A model generated the notes under the pieces. The model did not search any database and was not told the origin of the DNA. It saw only the letters and a list, made by a program, of their open reading frames with translations. The translations under genes were made by a program, and so were the position numbers. From the NCBI RefSeq assembly GCF_014643695.1, contig NZ_BMJY01000001.1:124001-188000 (forward strand): DNA of 64,000 bases, read 5' to 3'. This DNA comes from Microbacterium album. GTDB taxonomy: Bacteria > Actinomycetota > Actinomycetes > Actinomycetales > Microbacteriaceae. Positions 24,322 through 31,993 of the stretch are shown piece after piece; position 1 is the first letter of the stretch, and the number at the start of each line of letters is the position of its first letter.

Positions 24322-24481
24322 CGTGGTGCTCGCCGGCCTCCGGGAGGCCCTGGCAACGCCCCGGGAGACTGGCCCACGCCGGGCGCTCGAGGTGTCGATC
24401 CTGCGCCGCCGGGTGTGGCGGCTCGCCGACTATGTGGAGGCGCAGGCTATCGAAGTCGAGAAGGGAGACAACCGTGCCTGA
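24299..24481 (+). CDS. hypothetical phage protein
   Basis: A 60-residue helical protein (ADVVLAGLREALATPR, EVSILRRRVWRLADYV) starting at GTG after GAAGGGAG. The leader 24283-24301 is nearly identical to that of the next gene. Function unknown. Confidence 0.6.
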   Translation: MPRMVNADVVLAGLREALATPRETGPRRALEVSILRRRVWRLADYVEAQAIEVEKGDNRA

Positions 24482-24722
24482 CCCGGTCCCCGCGCCTATC
24501 CGCGCCGAGCTCGACCAGACCCCGGAGTGGTGGGACCGGCAGTACCGGGAGTTGGTCCGCGAGCGCATACCCCGGGACGCCGCATCCCACGAGGGACACG
24601 ACCTCGACGAGATCAGCACCTACGACGGCACCACGCTCCGCCGCTGGTGCGTGGACTGCGGTGTGTCGATCGACCCGTACGCACAGCACGAAGACTCCGT
24701 CACCCGACGAACAGCGACATGA
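24474..24722 (+). CDS. hypothetical phage protein
   Basis: An 82-residue protein from a GTG preceded by AAGGGAGAC (RAELDQTPEWWDRQYRELVR, CVDCGVSIDPYA). It is the last gene before the antisense cassette; its 3' end overlaps the end of the leftward membrane gene by 23 bp. Function unknown. Confidence 0.65.
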   Translation: MPDPVPAPIRAELDQTPEWWDRQYRELVRERIPRDAASHEGHDLDEISTYDGTTLRRWCVDCGVSIDPYAQHEDSVTRRTAT

Positions 24723-24984
24723 TGCTCGCCGTCGCCCCGACCACCAGCCCGACCCCGATCAACGCGAGGTCAACCAGGGCCGCCCGCGGACGGGAGAGCA
24801 GGAAGTCAGCCAACGGTCCCACCATCGCGTTCATCTGAGCGCGGGACCCGTTCGAACCATCCGCGAGAGGGGAAGCCCGCCGCAACTCCGCAAGCCCCTC
24901 GTGGGCACCCAACGCGAGACGAATCAGACCGAACAGCGGCAGCGCCGCCGACACGACGTACATGGAGACGAGCAAGGAGACCAT
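24700..24984 (-). CDS. small two-helix membrane protein on the antisense strand
   Basis: A 94-residue protein with one membrane segment at each end (VSMYVVSAALPLFGLI at ~5-24; LVDLALIGVGLVVGATAS at ~70-90) and a polar ~45-residue loop. It is transcribed against the early operon. The ATG has no ribosome site, but TAGCAT lies 7 nt upstream, so it probably has its own leaderless promoter. This suggests expression in the lysogen. Candidate roles are superinfection exclusion or immunity; no homology was recognised. Confidence 0.65.
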   Translation of the reverse strand: MVSLLVSMYVVSAALPLFGLIRLALGAHEGLAELRRASPLADGSNGSRAQMNAMVGPLADFLLSRPRAALVDLALIGVGLVVGATASIMSLFVG

Positions 24985-24991
24985 GCGCCGG

Positions 24992-24997
24992 ATGCTA
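24992..24997 (-). promoter_or_regulatory. leaderless-type -10 box (TAGCAT)
   Basis: TAGCAT on the minus strand, 7 nt before the ATG at 24984. It matches the TANNNT-N6/7-start layout seen repeatedly in the host flanks, so transcription likely starts at or next to the start codon. Confidence 0.55.
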
Positions 24998-25099
24998 TCG
25001 GCGTCGTGCGACACTCTCGGCGTGTCGCGTTTGACCCGCTCTCGTTGACCGCCCCTAACGTCAGAGTCGGATGATCCTGCGGCAGGGGCATGCAACGTG

Positions 25100-25144
25100 T
25101 CTGGTCGGCCGGTTCGAGCACTCTCCCGCTCGGCCGGCCGACCA
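25100..25144 (-). terminator. hairpin after the second antisense membrane gene
   Basis: A perfect 12-bp inverted repeat (CTGGTCGGCCGG and complement) with a 21-nt loop, 3 bp past the stop of the leftward gene at 25148. It separates the two antisense genes into individual transcription units. No U-run. Confidence 0.55.
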
Positions 25145-25147
25145 GTT

Positions 25148-25543
25148 TCACATAGCGTCGAACGCGAGCAGGACGACGCCGATGGTGGCCGTCACCAGTA
25201 ACACGGTCTGCCTCCTCCGCTCCGCCTGCGAGGCCGGCGCTCCTGACATCGCCAACGCTATGTCCGCCTCGGAGAGCGAAGGAGCGCGCTCCAGGCCGTG
25301 CGCCTTGAGGAGCGTCACCTGCAACTCGTGAACCTCGTCGTACGGACTGTGGAACACTCCGGGTTCCAGTCGTGACCGCACGGCTGACCGCGCCTCAGCG
25401 TCAGTTAGGCGCGCGTACGCCAACTTCTGCACATGCTCTCGAATCCGACGCTCTCGACGCAGGGCAGCGTGCTCGAGCAGGAACGAAGCGCCGCTGTAGA
25501 GGGAGCCCAGAATCGGGACGATGGCGGCGAGGAAGGCGAGCAC
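25148..25543 (-). CDS. two-helix membrane protein on the antisense strand
   Basis: A 131-residue protein with an N-terminal membrane segment (VLAFLAAIVPILGSLYSGAS), a charged helical middle of ~85 residues (RRERRIREHVQKLAYARLTD, VHELQVTLLKAHGLERA) and a C-terminal segment (TVLLVTATIGVVLLAF). The GTG at 25543 is chosen because TACTCT lies 6 nt upstream (leaderless pattern). Longer in-frame starts would overlap the divergent HNH gene and add an unlikely sequence. It lies antisense inside the lytic operon. Unknown family; likely a lysogenic-phase gene. Confidence 0.62.
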   Translation of the reverse strand: MLAFLAAIVPILGSLYSGASFLLEHAALRRERRIREHVQKLAYARLTDAEARSAVRSRLEPGVFHSPYDEVHELQVTLLKAHGLERAPSLSEADIALAMSGAPASQAERRRQTVLLVTATIGVVLLAFDAM

Positions 25544-25549
25544 GTTCCG

Positions 25550-25555
25550 AGAGTA
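25550..25555 (-). promoter_or_regulatory. leaderless-type -10 box (TACTCT)
   Basis: TACTCT on the minus strand, 6 nt before the GTG at 25543. Same layout as the promoters of several host genes in this window. Confidence 0.5.
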
Positions 25556-25570
25556 GGGGAGCGAGACGAT

Positions 25571-25876
25571 ATGGGCAGCCACCCGATCCGCGACGGGAAG
25601 GGGCACCGCGCCTACCGGCGCCAGCAGGCCGCCCTGAAGCGGCGCACGAAGGTCGAGAAGCTGCCGTGCGGGTACGGCTCCCGGTCTGGCTGGGGATGCG
25701 GAGAGCAGATCGACCCCGACCTGCCGTCGACGCACCGCCGCAGCTTCACCGCAGACCACGACGAGGCGATCGCCAACGGCGGCAAGCTCGTCGGTCAGGT
25801 GCTCGTCCCGATGCACCGCGACTGCAACGCCCGCAAGAGCAACCACGCACCCGTCGAGATCTGGGAGGCATCGTGA
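25571..25876 (+). CDS. HNH endonuclease upstream of packaging genes
   Basis: A 101-residue HNH nuclease with a Cys-containing first part (LPCGYGSRSGWGCGEQI) and the core SFTADHDEAIANGG plus MHRDCNARKSNH. HNH proteins close to terminase genes assist DNA packaging in several phages. Here it lies about 1.5 kb before TerL, so such a role is possible. GGGGAG precedes the ATG. Confidence 0.84.
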   Translation: MGSHPIRDGKGHRAYRRQQAALKRRTKVEKLPCGYGSRSGWGCGEQIDPDLPSTHRRSFTADHDEAIANGGKLVGQVLVPMHRDCNARKSNHAPVEIWEAS

Positions 25877-26214
25877 ACACCATCCACAAGGTGGACGTCG
25901 TCATCGCTGAGGGCGCCCCCGACACGACCACGACCGTGCCCGACTCCGGCCAGCCGAGCGAGCCGGAGCAAGTGGACGTCGTCCCAGACCCGCGCCGTCG
26001 CATCATCGTGCTGGCCCCGACGAAGCAGGCAGGTAACGACGAAGCGCGCGCGGCCGGCATCGAGCCCGTCGCCGTGGTCACGCCTCGGAGCCTGCACGCT
26101 GCACGCGGCATCACCGCCGATGAGCTGTGGGACGCGCCCAGCCTCACACCCGAGGACCGGGAGACGCTCCTCCCGCACGTCCTGCCGTCCATCGCCACCC
26201 ACAAGGGAGAGTGA
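25873..26214 (+). CDS. hypothetical phage protein
   Basis: A 113-residue protein: a Thr/Pro/Glu-rich N-terminal half and a C-terminal alpha/beta part (RRRIIVLAPTKQAGNDEARA, VAVVTPRSLHAARGI). GTG start overlapping the HNH stop. Function unknown. Confidence 0.68.
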   Translation: MNTIHKVDVVIAEGAPDTTTTVPDSGQPSEPEQVDVVPDPRRRIIVLAPTKQAGNDEARAAGIEPVAVVTPRSLHAARGITADELWDAPSLTPEDRETLLPHVLPSIATHKGE

Positions 26215-26217
26215 CCC

Positions 26218-26436
26218 GTGGCCGCCATCGCTGGAACCCTCACGACCCGCATCCTCGTCGCCACCGGCGACAGTGAACCGACCGAGGTCGGCACCGTCAC
26301 GACCGACCTGCACGCCACCGGCAACGGCGCAGGCATCACGCTCAGCGCCCGACGGTGGCGACGTGGCCTCGCCCTGGCCTTCCTCCGCATGGCCTGGGCC
26401 ACCTGGACGATGGGGCGCGAGCATGGCACGCCGTAA
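26218..26436 (+). CDS. hypothetical phage protein
   Basis: A 72-residue protein from a GTG after AAGGGAGAG (TTRILVATGDSEPTEVGTV, ALAFLRMAWATW). It resembles small beta proteins with a helical tail. Function unknown. Confidence 0.6.
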   Translation: MAAIAGTLTTRILVATGDSEPTEVGTVTTDLHATGNGAGITLSARRWRRGLALAFLRMAWATWTMGREHGTP

Positions 26437-26563
26437 CGCCGCGACCGAGACGCGGCAACGTCCCATGGCGCACCTGCACCTCGCGTTCACCTCCGTCTTC
26501 GTCTCAGGGATAGGCGTCGGGGTGAGCATCGGCACCATCATCTCGGTGCTCGTAAACCGCTGA
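26423..26563 (+). CDS. 46-residue membrane peptide
   Basis: A short frame overlapping the previous gene by 14 bp. It has a basic N-terminus (MARRNAATETRQR) and one hydrophobic helix (AFTSVFVSGIGVGVSIGTII). An internal ATG at 26465 is also possible. Function unknown. Confidence 0.5.
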   Translation: MARRNAATETRQRPMAHLHLAFTSVFVSGIGVGVSIGTIISVLVNR

Positions 26564-26582
26564 CCGACTGGGGAGATACCCG

Positions 26583-26855
26583 ATGATCAAGCGCCACGCC
26601 TACAGCCCGGAGAATGGCCGCCTCGTCGCGGCTATCACCGGCCCCGGATCCATCGAGGGACAGGGGCTCAAGCGCCTGCTTACCCGCGACCCCGTGTACG
26701 TCATAGCAGGTCGATGGCTAGTCGGTATCGGACCATGTCCCGACCGTGAAGGCCGGGCCCGGACCCGCCGACGTAACGGACACAGGGAGCTCGTCACCCG
26801 TCCTCGAGTCTTCCGCGTCCCCAAGGACCATCCCTGGCGAGCCAAGCGTCCCTGA
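26583..26855 (+). CDS. hypothetical phage protein
   Basis: A 90-residue basic protein with a good ribosome site (GGGGAG, 8 nt before the ATG). It begins IKRHAYSPENGRLVAAITG and has an Arg-rich C-terminus. Function unknown. Confidence 0.58.
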   Translation: MIKRHAYSPENGRLVAAITGPGSIEGQGLKRLLTRDPVYVIAGRWLVGIGPCPDREGRARTRRRNGHRELVTRPRVFRVPKDHPWRAKRP

Positions 26856-26981
26856 CCGCGCCCAGAAAATTCAGGGACTCCCGGTCGCTGCCAACCTCCC
26901 GCGCCGTCCTGGCGCGTTTCTCCCCGCACGGATTGGTGCTCCGCACCAGTTGTCGGGCCACACCAGTTCGGAGGTGCCCTG

Positions 26982-27419
26982 ATGCCCCGAGCGAAGGCTC
27001 CGTGTGGCACGTACACCGCGTACAAGCGGCATCTGCGGATGCAGGAGCCGGTGGACGACGCCTGCCGTGTTGCGCAGCGTGAACACGACGCGGCGCGGTC
27101 GACGTCGGCGTCAGCGCGGGTAGCGCGACAAGCGGAACCGCCGCCACCGCCGGAGCCTCCTGCGCCGACTCCGACGACGGAGGACGGGCATGTGTCCCGA
27201 CTCGAGGTGCTGAAGGAGCTGCTCGAGGAGCAGCGGAAGCTGCTGCCGGCGCTTCGCCAGTCGAACCCAGCGCGCGCGTATCTGCTGATGCGGGAGCAGC
27301 GGGAGACGGTGCGGGAGATCGCGGAGATTCAGGGCAATGGGCAGGTGAAGGGGGTCACGCTTGCCGACCAACTCGCCGAAGCTCGAGCGGCACGTGCTGC
27401 GAGGGCTGCAGGAGCCTAG
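26982..27419 (+). CDS. probable terminase small subunit
   Basis: A 145-residue protein just upstream of TerL: basic N-terminus with Cys residues (APCGTYTAYKRHLRM, DDACRVAQREHD), a Pro-rich linker and a C-terminal helical region (VLKELLEEQRKLLPALRQ). Small-terminase function is inferred from position, size and helical oligomerisation region. GGAGGT precedes the ATG. It overlaps TerL by 59 bp. Confidence 0.65.
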   Translation: MPRAKAPCGTYTAYKRHLRMQEPVDDACRVAQREHDAARSTSASARVARQAEPPPPPEPPAPTPTTEDGHVSRLEVLKELLEEQRKLLPALRQSNPARAYLLMREQRETVREIAEIQGNGQVKGVTLADQLAEARAARAARAAGA

Positions 27420-28956
27420 GCTCTACACCCTTCCGCCGCGCGCGGGGACGCTCGTGGAGGACGCGCTCGATCTGTGGACGGTCGCTGGCCGCGAGCTGGA
27501 CCCGTGGCAGGAGCTGTCGCTAGACGGGATCTTGTCGATCGATTCGTTCGGCATGTGGTCCTGCACGGAGTGGGGCGAGCTCGTCGCGCGGCAGAACGGC
27601 AAGGGCGACATCATCACGGCGTTCTGCCTGGCGAAGCTGTTCCTCTGGCCGAAGCCGGATGGGTCGCCGCGGACGATCGTGTACACGGCGCACCAGTTCA
27701 AGACCGCGCAGGAGATGTTCCGCCGGATGCGGTTCATCATCGAGAGTTCCGCGCTGCTCATGGGCGAGCTGCGTGGAGGGTCCCGAGGGATCCGCACGGC
27801 TCACGGTGAGGAGGGCTTCGAGCTCGCGAACGGGAATCGGCTGCTGTACCTCGCGCGCTCGCGCAACAGCGGCGTCGGCTTCACGATCGACGACCTCGTG
27901 GTCGACGAGGCTCAGGAAGCCTCCATCCCGGCCATGGACGCTCTGCTCCCGACCATGTCATCGGTGGAGAACACGCAGGTGTTGTTCTTCGGGACGGTCC
28001 CGGACGAGCTCAACGACGCCGAGTACTGGGAAGGCGTCCGCGATCGTGGACGTGCCGGCAACAGCCCTCGTACCGGGTGGATGGAGTTCAACCCGGAGGG
28101 ATCGGACGATCCGGAGCTCGCGGAGAAGATTGACATCTACTCCAACGAGGTCGCGGCCGCAGGCAACCCCGGCCTGGGGTATCGCCCCGGCCTGACGCTC
28201 CAGCAGATCGCCGACGAGCGTGGCGAGCCCGGCGTCGATGGGCGCATGTCGAAGGACTCGTACCGGCGCCAGCGTCTGTCGATCTGGCCGAGCCGGCGAC
28301 CGGAGGCTGCGGCGAAGCTGTCCGAGCTCGACCTCGACGTCTGGAAGCGGCACGCCAGGGAGGACGCCGCGGTGGTCGGTGACGGCGTCGTGCTGTCGCT
28401 GGCGCTCGGTCGTGGCGGCGGGTTCGCCACGATCGGCAAGGCGGTCCGGGTCGATACCGACGCGATCGCGGTCGAACACCACAAGACGGCGCGCGGCACG
28501 CTCTGGGTGGCCGACGACCTGAAGGAGCTCAAGGCCGAGCTCGGCAACGCGTTGGTGGTCCTCGACCCGAAGAACGCGGCCGCTGTGCTTTCCTCGCTCG
28601 ATCAGGCAGGCATCAAGTACCTGGCGATGAACCTCGACGAGATCGCCGCGGCGCACACCCTGTTCATCGAGTACGTCAACGCCGGGATGGTCCCGCATCG
28701 GGATCAGCCAGAGGTGACAAAGTCCCTCGAGTTAGCCACGACGCGAAACATCGGCCGCGCTGGTGTCACCTGGGAGCAGTCGGACAAGACGAAGCCCGTG
28801 ACCCAGGCGCAGGCGGTCACGTGGGCGCTGTGGGGCGTGCTCAAGTCCGAGGCGTCTCCGAAGAAGCCGCCACCGCCACCGCCTCCGAAGGCGCAGGCCA
28901 TCACCCGCGACGACGTCGCCCGAGACGAAGCGAACCTCGCGCACGCGCGGTTCTAG
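27361..28956 (+). CDS. terL: terminase large subunit
   Basis: A 531-residue DNA-packaging motor. The ATPase domain shows the TerL-type Walker A (ARQNGKGD) and Walker B with catalytic Glu (LVVDEAQE), and a coupling motif follows. The C-terminal part is the RNase H-like nuclease domain (VLDPKNAAAV) ending in a Pro-rich tail. The start is TTG at 27361, supported by AAGGGGG 8 nt upstream. It cleaves concatemers and pumps DNA into proheads through the portal encoded next. Confidence 0.92.
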   Translation: MPTNSPKLERHVLRGLQEPRLYTLPPRAGTLVEDALDLWTVAGRELDPWQELSLDGILSIDSFGMWSCTEWGELVARQNGKGDIITAFCLAKLFLWPKPDGSPRTIVYTAHQFKTAQEMFRRMRFIIESSALLMGELRGGSRGIRTAHGEEGFELANGNRLLYLARSRNSGVGFTIDDLVVDEAQEASIPAMDALLPTMSSVENTQVLFFGTVPDELNDAEYWEGVRDRGRAGNSPRTGWMEFNPEGSDDPELAEKIDIYSNEVAAAGNPGLGYRPGLTLQQIADERGEPGVDGRMSKDSYRRQRLSIWPSRRPEAAAKLSELDLDVWKRHAREDAAVVGDGVVLSLALGRGGGFATIGKAVRVDTDAIAVEHHKTARGTLWVADDLKELKAELGNALVVLDPKNAAAVLSSLDQAGIKYLAMNLDEIAAAHTLFIEYVNAGMVPHRDQPEVTKSLELATTRNIGRAGVTWEQSDKTKPVTQAQAVTWALWGVLKSEASPKKPPPPPPPKAQAITRDDVARDEANLAHARF

Positions 28957-28970
28957 ACGAGGAGGTGGAC

Positions 28971-30404
28971 GTGCCTGAGATCGGATACCAGGCTGACGCG
29001 GGACTCGTCACGTGGGGGACGCTCGTCGCTGAGACGCACGAGACGAACCCGGATCTGCAGTGGCCGAAGTCGATCGACGTGTTCGATCGGATGCGTCGCG
29101 AGGATCCGCAGGTGAAGTCGGTGCTCCGCGCGGTGACGCTGCCGATCATGCGCACCGAGTGGGCGATCGACGGCGCTGGGTGCCGGCCCGAGGTCATCGA
29201 CCTCGTGGCCGCCGACCTCGGGCTTCCGGTGAAGGGCCGGGCGCCGGTCGCGCCGCTGCGCACCAAGGGCCGGTTCTCGTGGAAGGAGCACCTGCGGCTG
29301 GCGCTGCTGGAGCTCGTCTACGGCCACTCGTTCTTCGAGCAGGTCTACGACCAGGCGGGCGGGCGGGCGCACCTCACGAAGCTCGCGTGGCGCCCCCCAC
29401 GCACGATCTCCGAGATCGACGTCGCGAAGGACGGCGGCCTGGTCGCGATCCGCCAGCACGGCACCGCAGGCAGGGGGGACGTGCGGATCCCGGTCGACCG
29501 TCTCGTGGCGTACGTGAACGAGCGCGAGGGCGCGAACTGGCTGGGCGAGTCGCTTCTCCGCTCGGCGTACAAGATGTGGCTCCTCAAGGATCGGGTGCTG
29601 CGCATCCAGGCACTGACCGCCGAGCGCAACGGCCTCGGCATGCCCGTCTACACGGGCGCCGAGCTGCCCGAGGGCATCGAGGGTGAGGAACGGGAGCGGT
29701 GGCTCGCGTCGGAGAAGGACGCCGGGCTCGAGCTCACGAAGAACTTCCGGGCCGGTGAGGCCGCGGGCGCGTCGATCCCGCCGAAGGCGAAGCTCGAGCT
29801 GATCGGGGTGACGGGTCGGCTGCCGGACACGGACAAGCCGATCCGCTACTACGACGAGCAGATCGCCCGCGCCGTGCTCGCGCACTTCCTGAACCTCGGC
29901 ACCGAGACGGGATCGTGGGCCCTCGGATCGACGTTCGCGAACTTCTTCACGGACTCGCTGAACGCCGTCGCGCAGCACATCGCGGACGTGACCCAGCAGC
30001 ACGTGATCGAGGACCTGGTCGACCTGAACTGGGGCCCCAACGAGCCCGCACCGCGGCTCGTGCCGGCGGCGATCGGCGAGCAGCAGGCGGTGACGGCCGA
30101 ATCCATCCGAGCCCTCATCGAATGCGGCGCAGTCGTGGTCGACGAAGGGCTGCGTGCATACGTGCGAGACATGTTCGGCCTGCCGGTCGAGGAACTCATC
30201 AGCGGCTCGGACGCCGGCGCAACGGGCGCCGAGAACGCGCGGGCGGCGGCGGAGGTCGCGCAGAAGGTCTACCTCGCCACCGACAAGGTCCCGCTCCGAC
30301 AAGACGAGGCACGCGAGCTGATCAGGCTCGCTGGGGCTGACCTCACCGGCGACGGGCCGGATGTCAGCCGTCTGCCGAACAACCAGCCCGAGGAGGCCGC
30401 ATGA
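28971..30404 (+). CDS. portal protein (Mu gp29/DUF935-like)
   Basis: A 477-residue portal subunit resembling the DUF935/gp29 family (FDRMRREDPQVKSVLRAVTL, YGHSFFEQVYD, ARAVLAHFLNLGTETGS). It forms the dodecameric ring at the capsid vertex through which TerL pumps DNA. The GTG at 28971 follows GGAGGTG. It overlaps the protease gene by 4 nt. Confidence 0.88.
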   Translation: MPEIGYQADAGLVTWGTLVAETHETNPDLQWPKSIDVFDRMRREDPQVKSVLRAVTLPIMRTEWAIDGAGCRPEVIDLVAADLGLPVKGRAPVAPLRTKGRFSWKEHLRLALLELVYGHSFFEQVYDQAGGRAHLTKLAWRPPRTISEIDVAKDGGLVAIRQHGTAGRGDVRIPVDRLVAYVNEREGANWLGESLLRSAYKMWLLKDRVLRIQALTAERNGLGMPVYTGAELPEGIEGEERERWLASEKDAGLELTKNFRAGEAAGASIPPKAKLELIGVTGRLPDTDKPIRYYDEQIARAVLAHFLNLGTETGSWALGSTFANFFTDSLNAVAQHIADVTQQHVIEDLVDLNWGPNEPAPRLVPAAIGEQQAVTAESIRALIECGAVVVDEGLRAYVRDMFGLPVEELISGSDAGATGAENARAAAEVAQKVYLATDKVPLRQDEARELIRLAGADLTGDGPDVSRLPNNQPEEAA

Positions 30405-31615
30405 ATCCGTTCCGACCGCTCGGCCGTGCTGAGGGCGAGCGAGCACCGATCCGAGCCGAGCTGCCGTCGAGCAAGACGGCGGGACCGGTGGCGACGATCC
30501 GGCTGTACGACCCGATCGACAGCTGGGGTGGCCCGTGGGGTGTGTCCGCGAAGGAATTCGCGCGAGCGCTCGACGAGCTGCCCGAGGACACGAGCGAGAT
30601 CCGCCTCCTGATCAACTCGCCGGGCGGCGAGGTGTGGGAGGGCATCGCGATCATGAACACCCTGCGCGCACACTCGGCGCGCACGGTCGCGATCGTCGAG
30701 GGCATCGCTGCGTCGTCGGCGTCGTTCATCGCTGCGTCGTGCGACGAGCTGGTGATGATGCGCAACAGCGAGCTGTACATCCACAACGCGTGGGGCATCG
30801 TCATCGGCGACGCGGCGGACCTTCGAGCAGTCGCGGACGACCTCGAGCAGCACTGCGACCGGAACATCGCGAGCGTCTACGCGGCGAAGACGGGCGACAC
30901 CGTCGACCACTGGCTCGCCGAGATGGACAAGGACTGGTTCCTCACCGCCGAGCAGGCGGTGCAGGAGAAGCTCGCCGACCGGATCGAGGGCGTCGGTGAC
31001 GCCGCCTCGGCCAAGGCGAAGTTCGACCTGTCGGTGTTCGCACGATCGGACGGCCGCCGCGCCGCCGTTCGCGCGGGTTCCGCGAAGCTCCCGAGCTCGT
31101 CCGAGCCGGGTGACCCCAACCAGAAGGAGGAGCTCACCGTGAGCGACACCATCAAGGCTGGTCTCCGTGAGCGGCTCGGCGTGACCGATGCCGACGCCTC
31201 GGACGAGACGCTGCTCGCAGCGCTCGACCAGGCGCTCGAGGAGCAGGCCGAAGCCCCGACGGCGACTGTCGTCAACAACGCTGTGCCCGAGGGCGCGATC
31301 GTCGTCGACAAGGCTGCGTTCGAGCAGCTGCAGCGCGACGCGAACGCGGGCCGCCAGGCGAAGGAGTCCATCGACGCGCAGCGTCGCGACGCGATCGTCG
31401 CTACCGCGCTGAAGGAGGGCCGCATCGCCGCCGCCTCGAAGGACAGCTGGCGCGCCCAGCTGGACAAGGACGAGGACGGGATCGCCGCGATCCTCGCCTC
31501 GCTGCCGAAGAGCGCCGCCGTGCCGGTCGACGAGGTCGGCCACTCCGACACGCTCACGAGCGCTGACGACGCGCTGTACGCCCAGGTGTACGGCTCGAAC
31601 GAGAAGGAGGCCTGA
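30401..31615 (+). CDS. ClpP-like prohead protease fused to scaffold
   Basis: A 404-residue protein. Residues ~30-210 are a ClpP/S14-type protease with the catalytic Ser in EGIAASSASF and His in YIHNAWG. The C-terminal part after ~245 is a helical, acidic scaffold-like segment (SDTIKAGLRERLGVTDADAS). It matures the prohead. A very strong ribosome site and in-frame GTG at 31139 suggest that the scaffold is also made alone. Confidence 0.88.
   Translation: MNPFRPLGRAEGERAPIRAELPSSKTAGPVATIRLYDPIDSWGGPWGVSAKEFARALDELPEDTSEIRLLINSPGGEVWEGIAIMNTLRAHSARTVAIVEGIAASSASFIAASCDELVMMRNSELYIHNAWGIVIGDAADLRAVADDLEQHCDRNIASVYAAKTGDTVDHWLAEMDKDWFLTAEQAVQEKLADRIEGVGDAASAKAKFDLSVFARSDGRRAAVRAGSAKLPSSSEPGDPNQKEELTVSDTIKAGLRERLGVTDADASDETLLAALDQALEEQAEAPTATVVNNAVPEGAIVVDKAAFEQLQRDANAGRQAKESIDAQRRDAIVATALKEGRIAAASKDSWRAQLDKDEDGIAAILASLPKSAAVPVDEVGHSDTLTSADDALYAQVYGSNEKEA
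31139..31615 (+). CDS. predicted scaffold protein from internal start
   Basis: An in-frame GTG at 31139 is preceded by AAGGAGGAG with 6-nt spacing, one of the best ribosome sites in the prophage. It would give a 158-residue helical protein equal to the C-terminal part of the protease polyprotein. Lambda C/Nu3 is the known precedent. Not proven here. Confidence 0.6.
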   Translation: MSDTIKAGLRERLGVTDADASDETLLAALDQALEEQAEAPTATVVNNAVPEGAIVVDKAAFEQLQRDANAGRQAKESIDAQRRDAIVATALKEGRIAAASKDSWRAQLDKDEDGIAAILASLPKSAAVPVDEVGHSDTLTSADDALYAQVYGSNEKEA

Positions 31616-31616
31616 C

Positions 31617-31982
31617 ATGGCTGACTACCTGCCCAAGTTCAAGCCCGGCGAGGCAGTCACCTTCACCGCCTCCGCTGACGTCACCGGTGGCCGTCTCGTG
31701 GCCGTGACCGGCGATCGCACGGTCGGACCCGCTGATGCCGACTCGGCGGCGGTGGTCGGTGTTGCCGGCTTCGACGCCAAGTCGGGGGAGCGCGTCACCG
31801 TGTTCACCCGCGCCGGCGGCGTCCACCGACTGACCGCGGCCGGTGCGATCGCGGCCGGCGCATCCGTCATCTCCGCCGCGGACGGGAAGATCGCGACGGT
31901 CGGCGACGGCACCAACCCCATCGGCCTGGCCCTCGCGGCCGCCACCGCCAACGACGACGTCATCGACGTCCTGTTCATCTGA
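31617..31982 (+). CDS. capsid decoration protein
   Basis: A 121-residue, mainly beta protein (EAVTFTASADVTGGRLVAVT, GVHRLTAAGAIAAGASVISA). This matches the small head-decoration proteins (DUF2190-like) that bind trimeric points on capsids. It lies directly upstream of the major capsid gene with a strong ribosome site (GAAGGAGG). Confidence 0.83.
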   Translation: MADYLPKFKPGEAVTFTASADVTGGRLVAVTGDRTVGPADADSAAVVGVAGFDAKSGERVTVFTRAGGVHRLTAAGAIAAGASVISAADGKIATVGDGTNPIGLALAAATANDDVIDVLFI

Positions 31983-31993
31983 GAGGAGATGAC

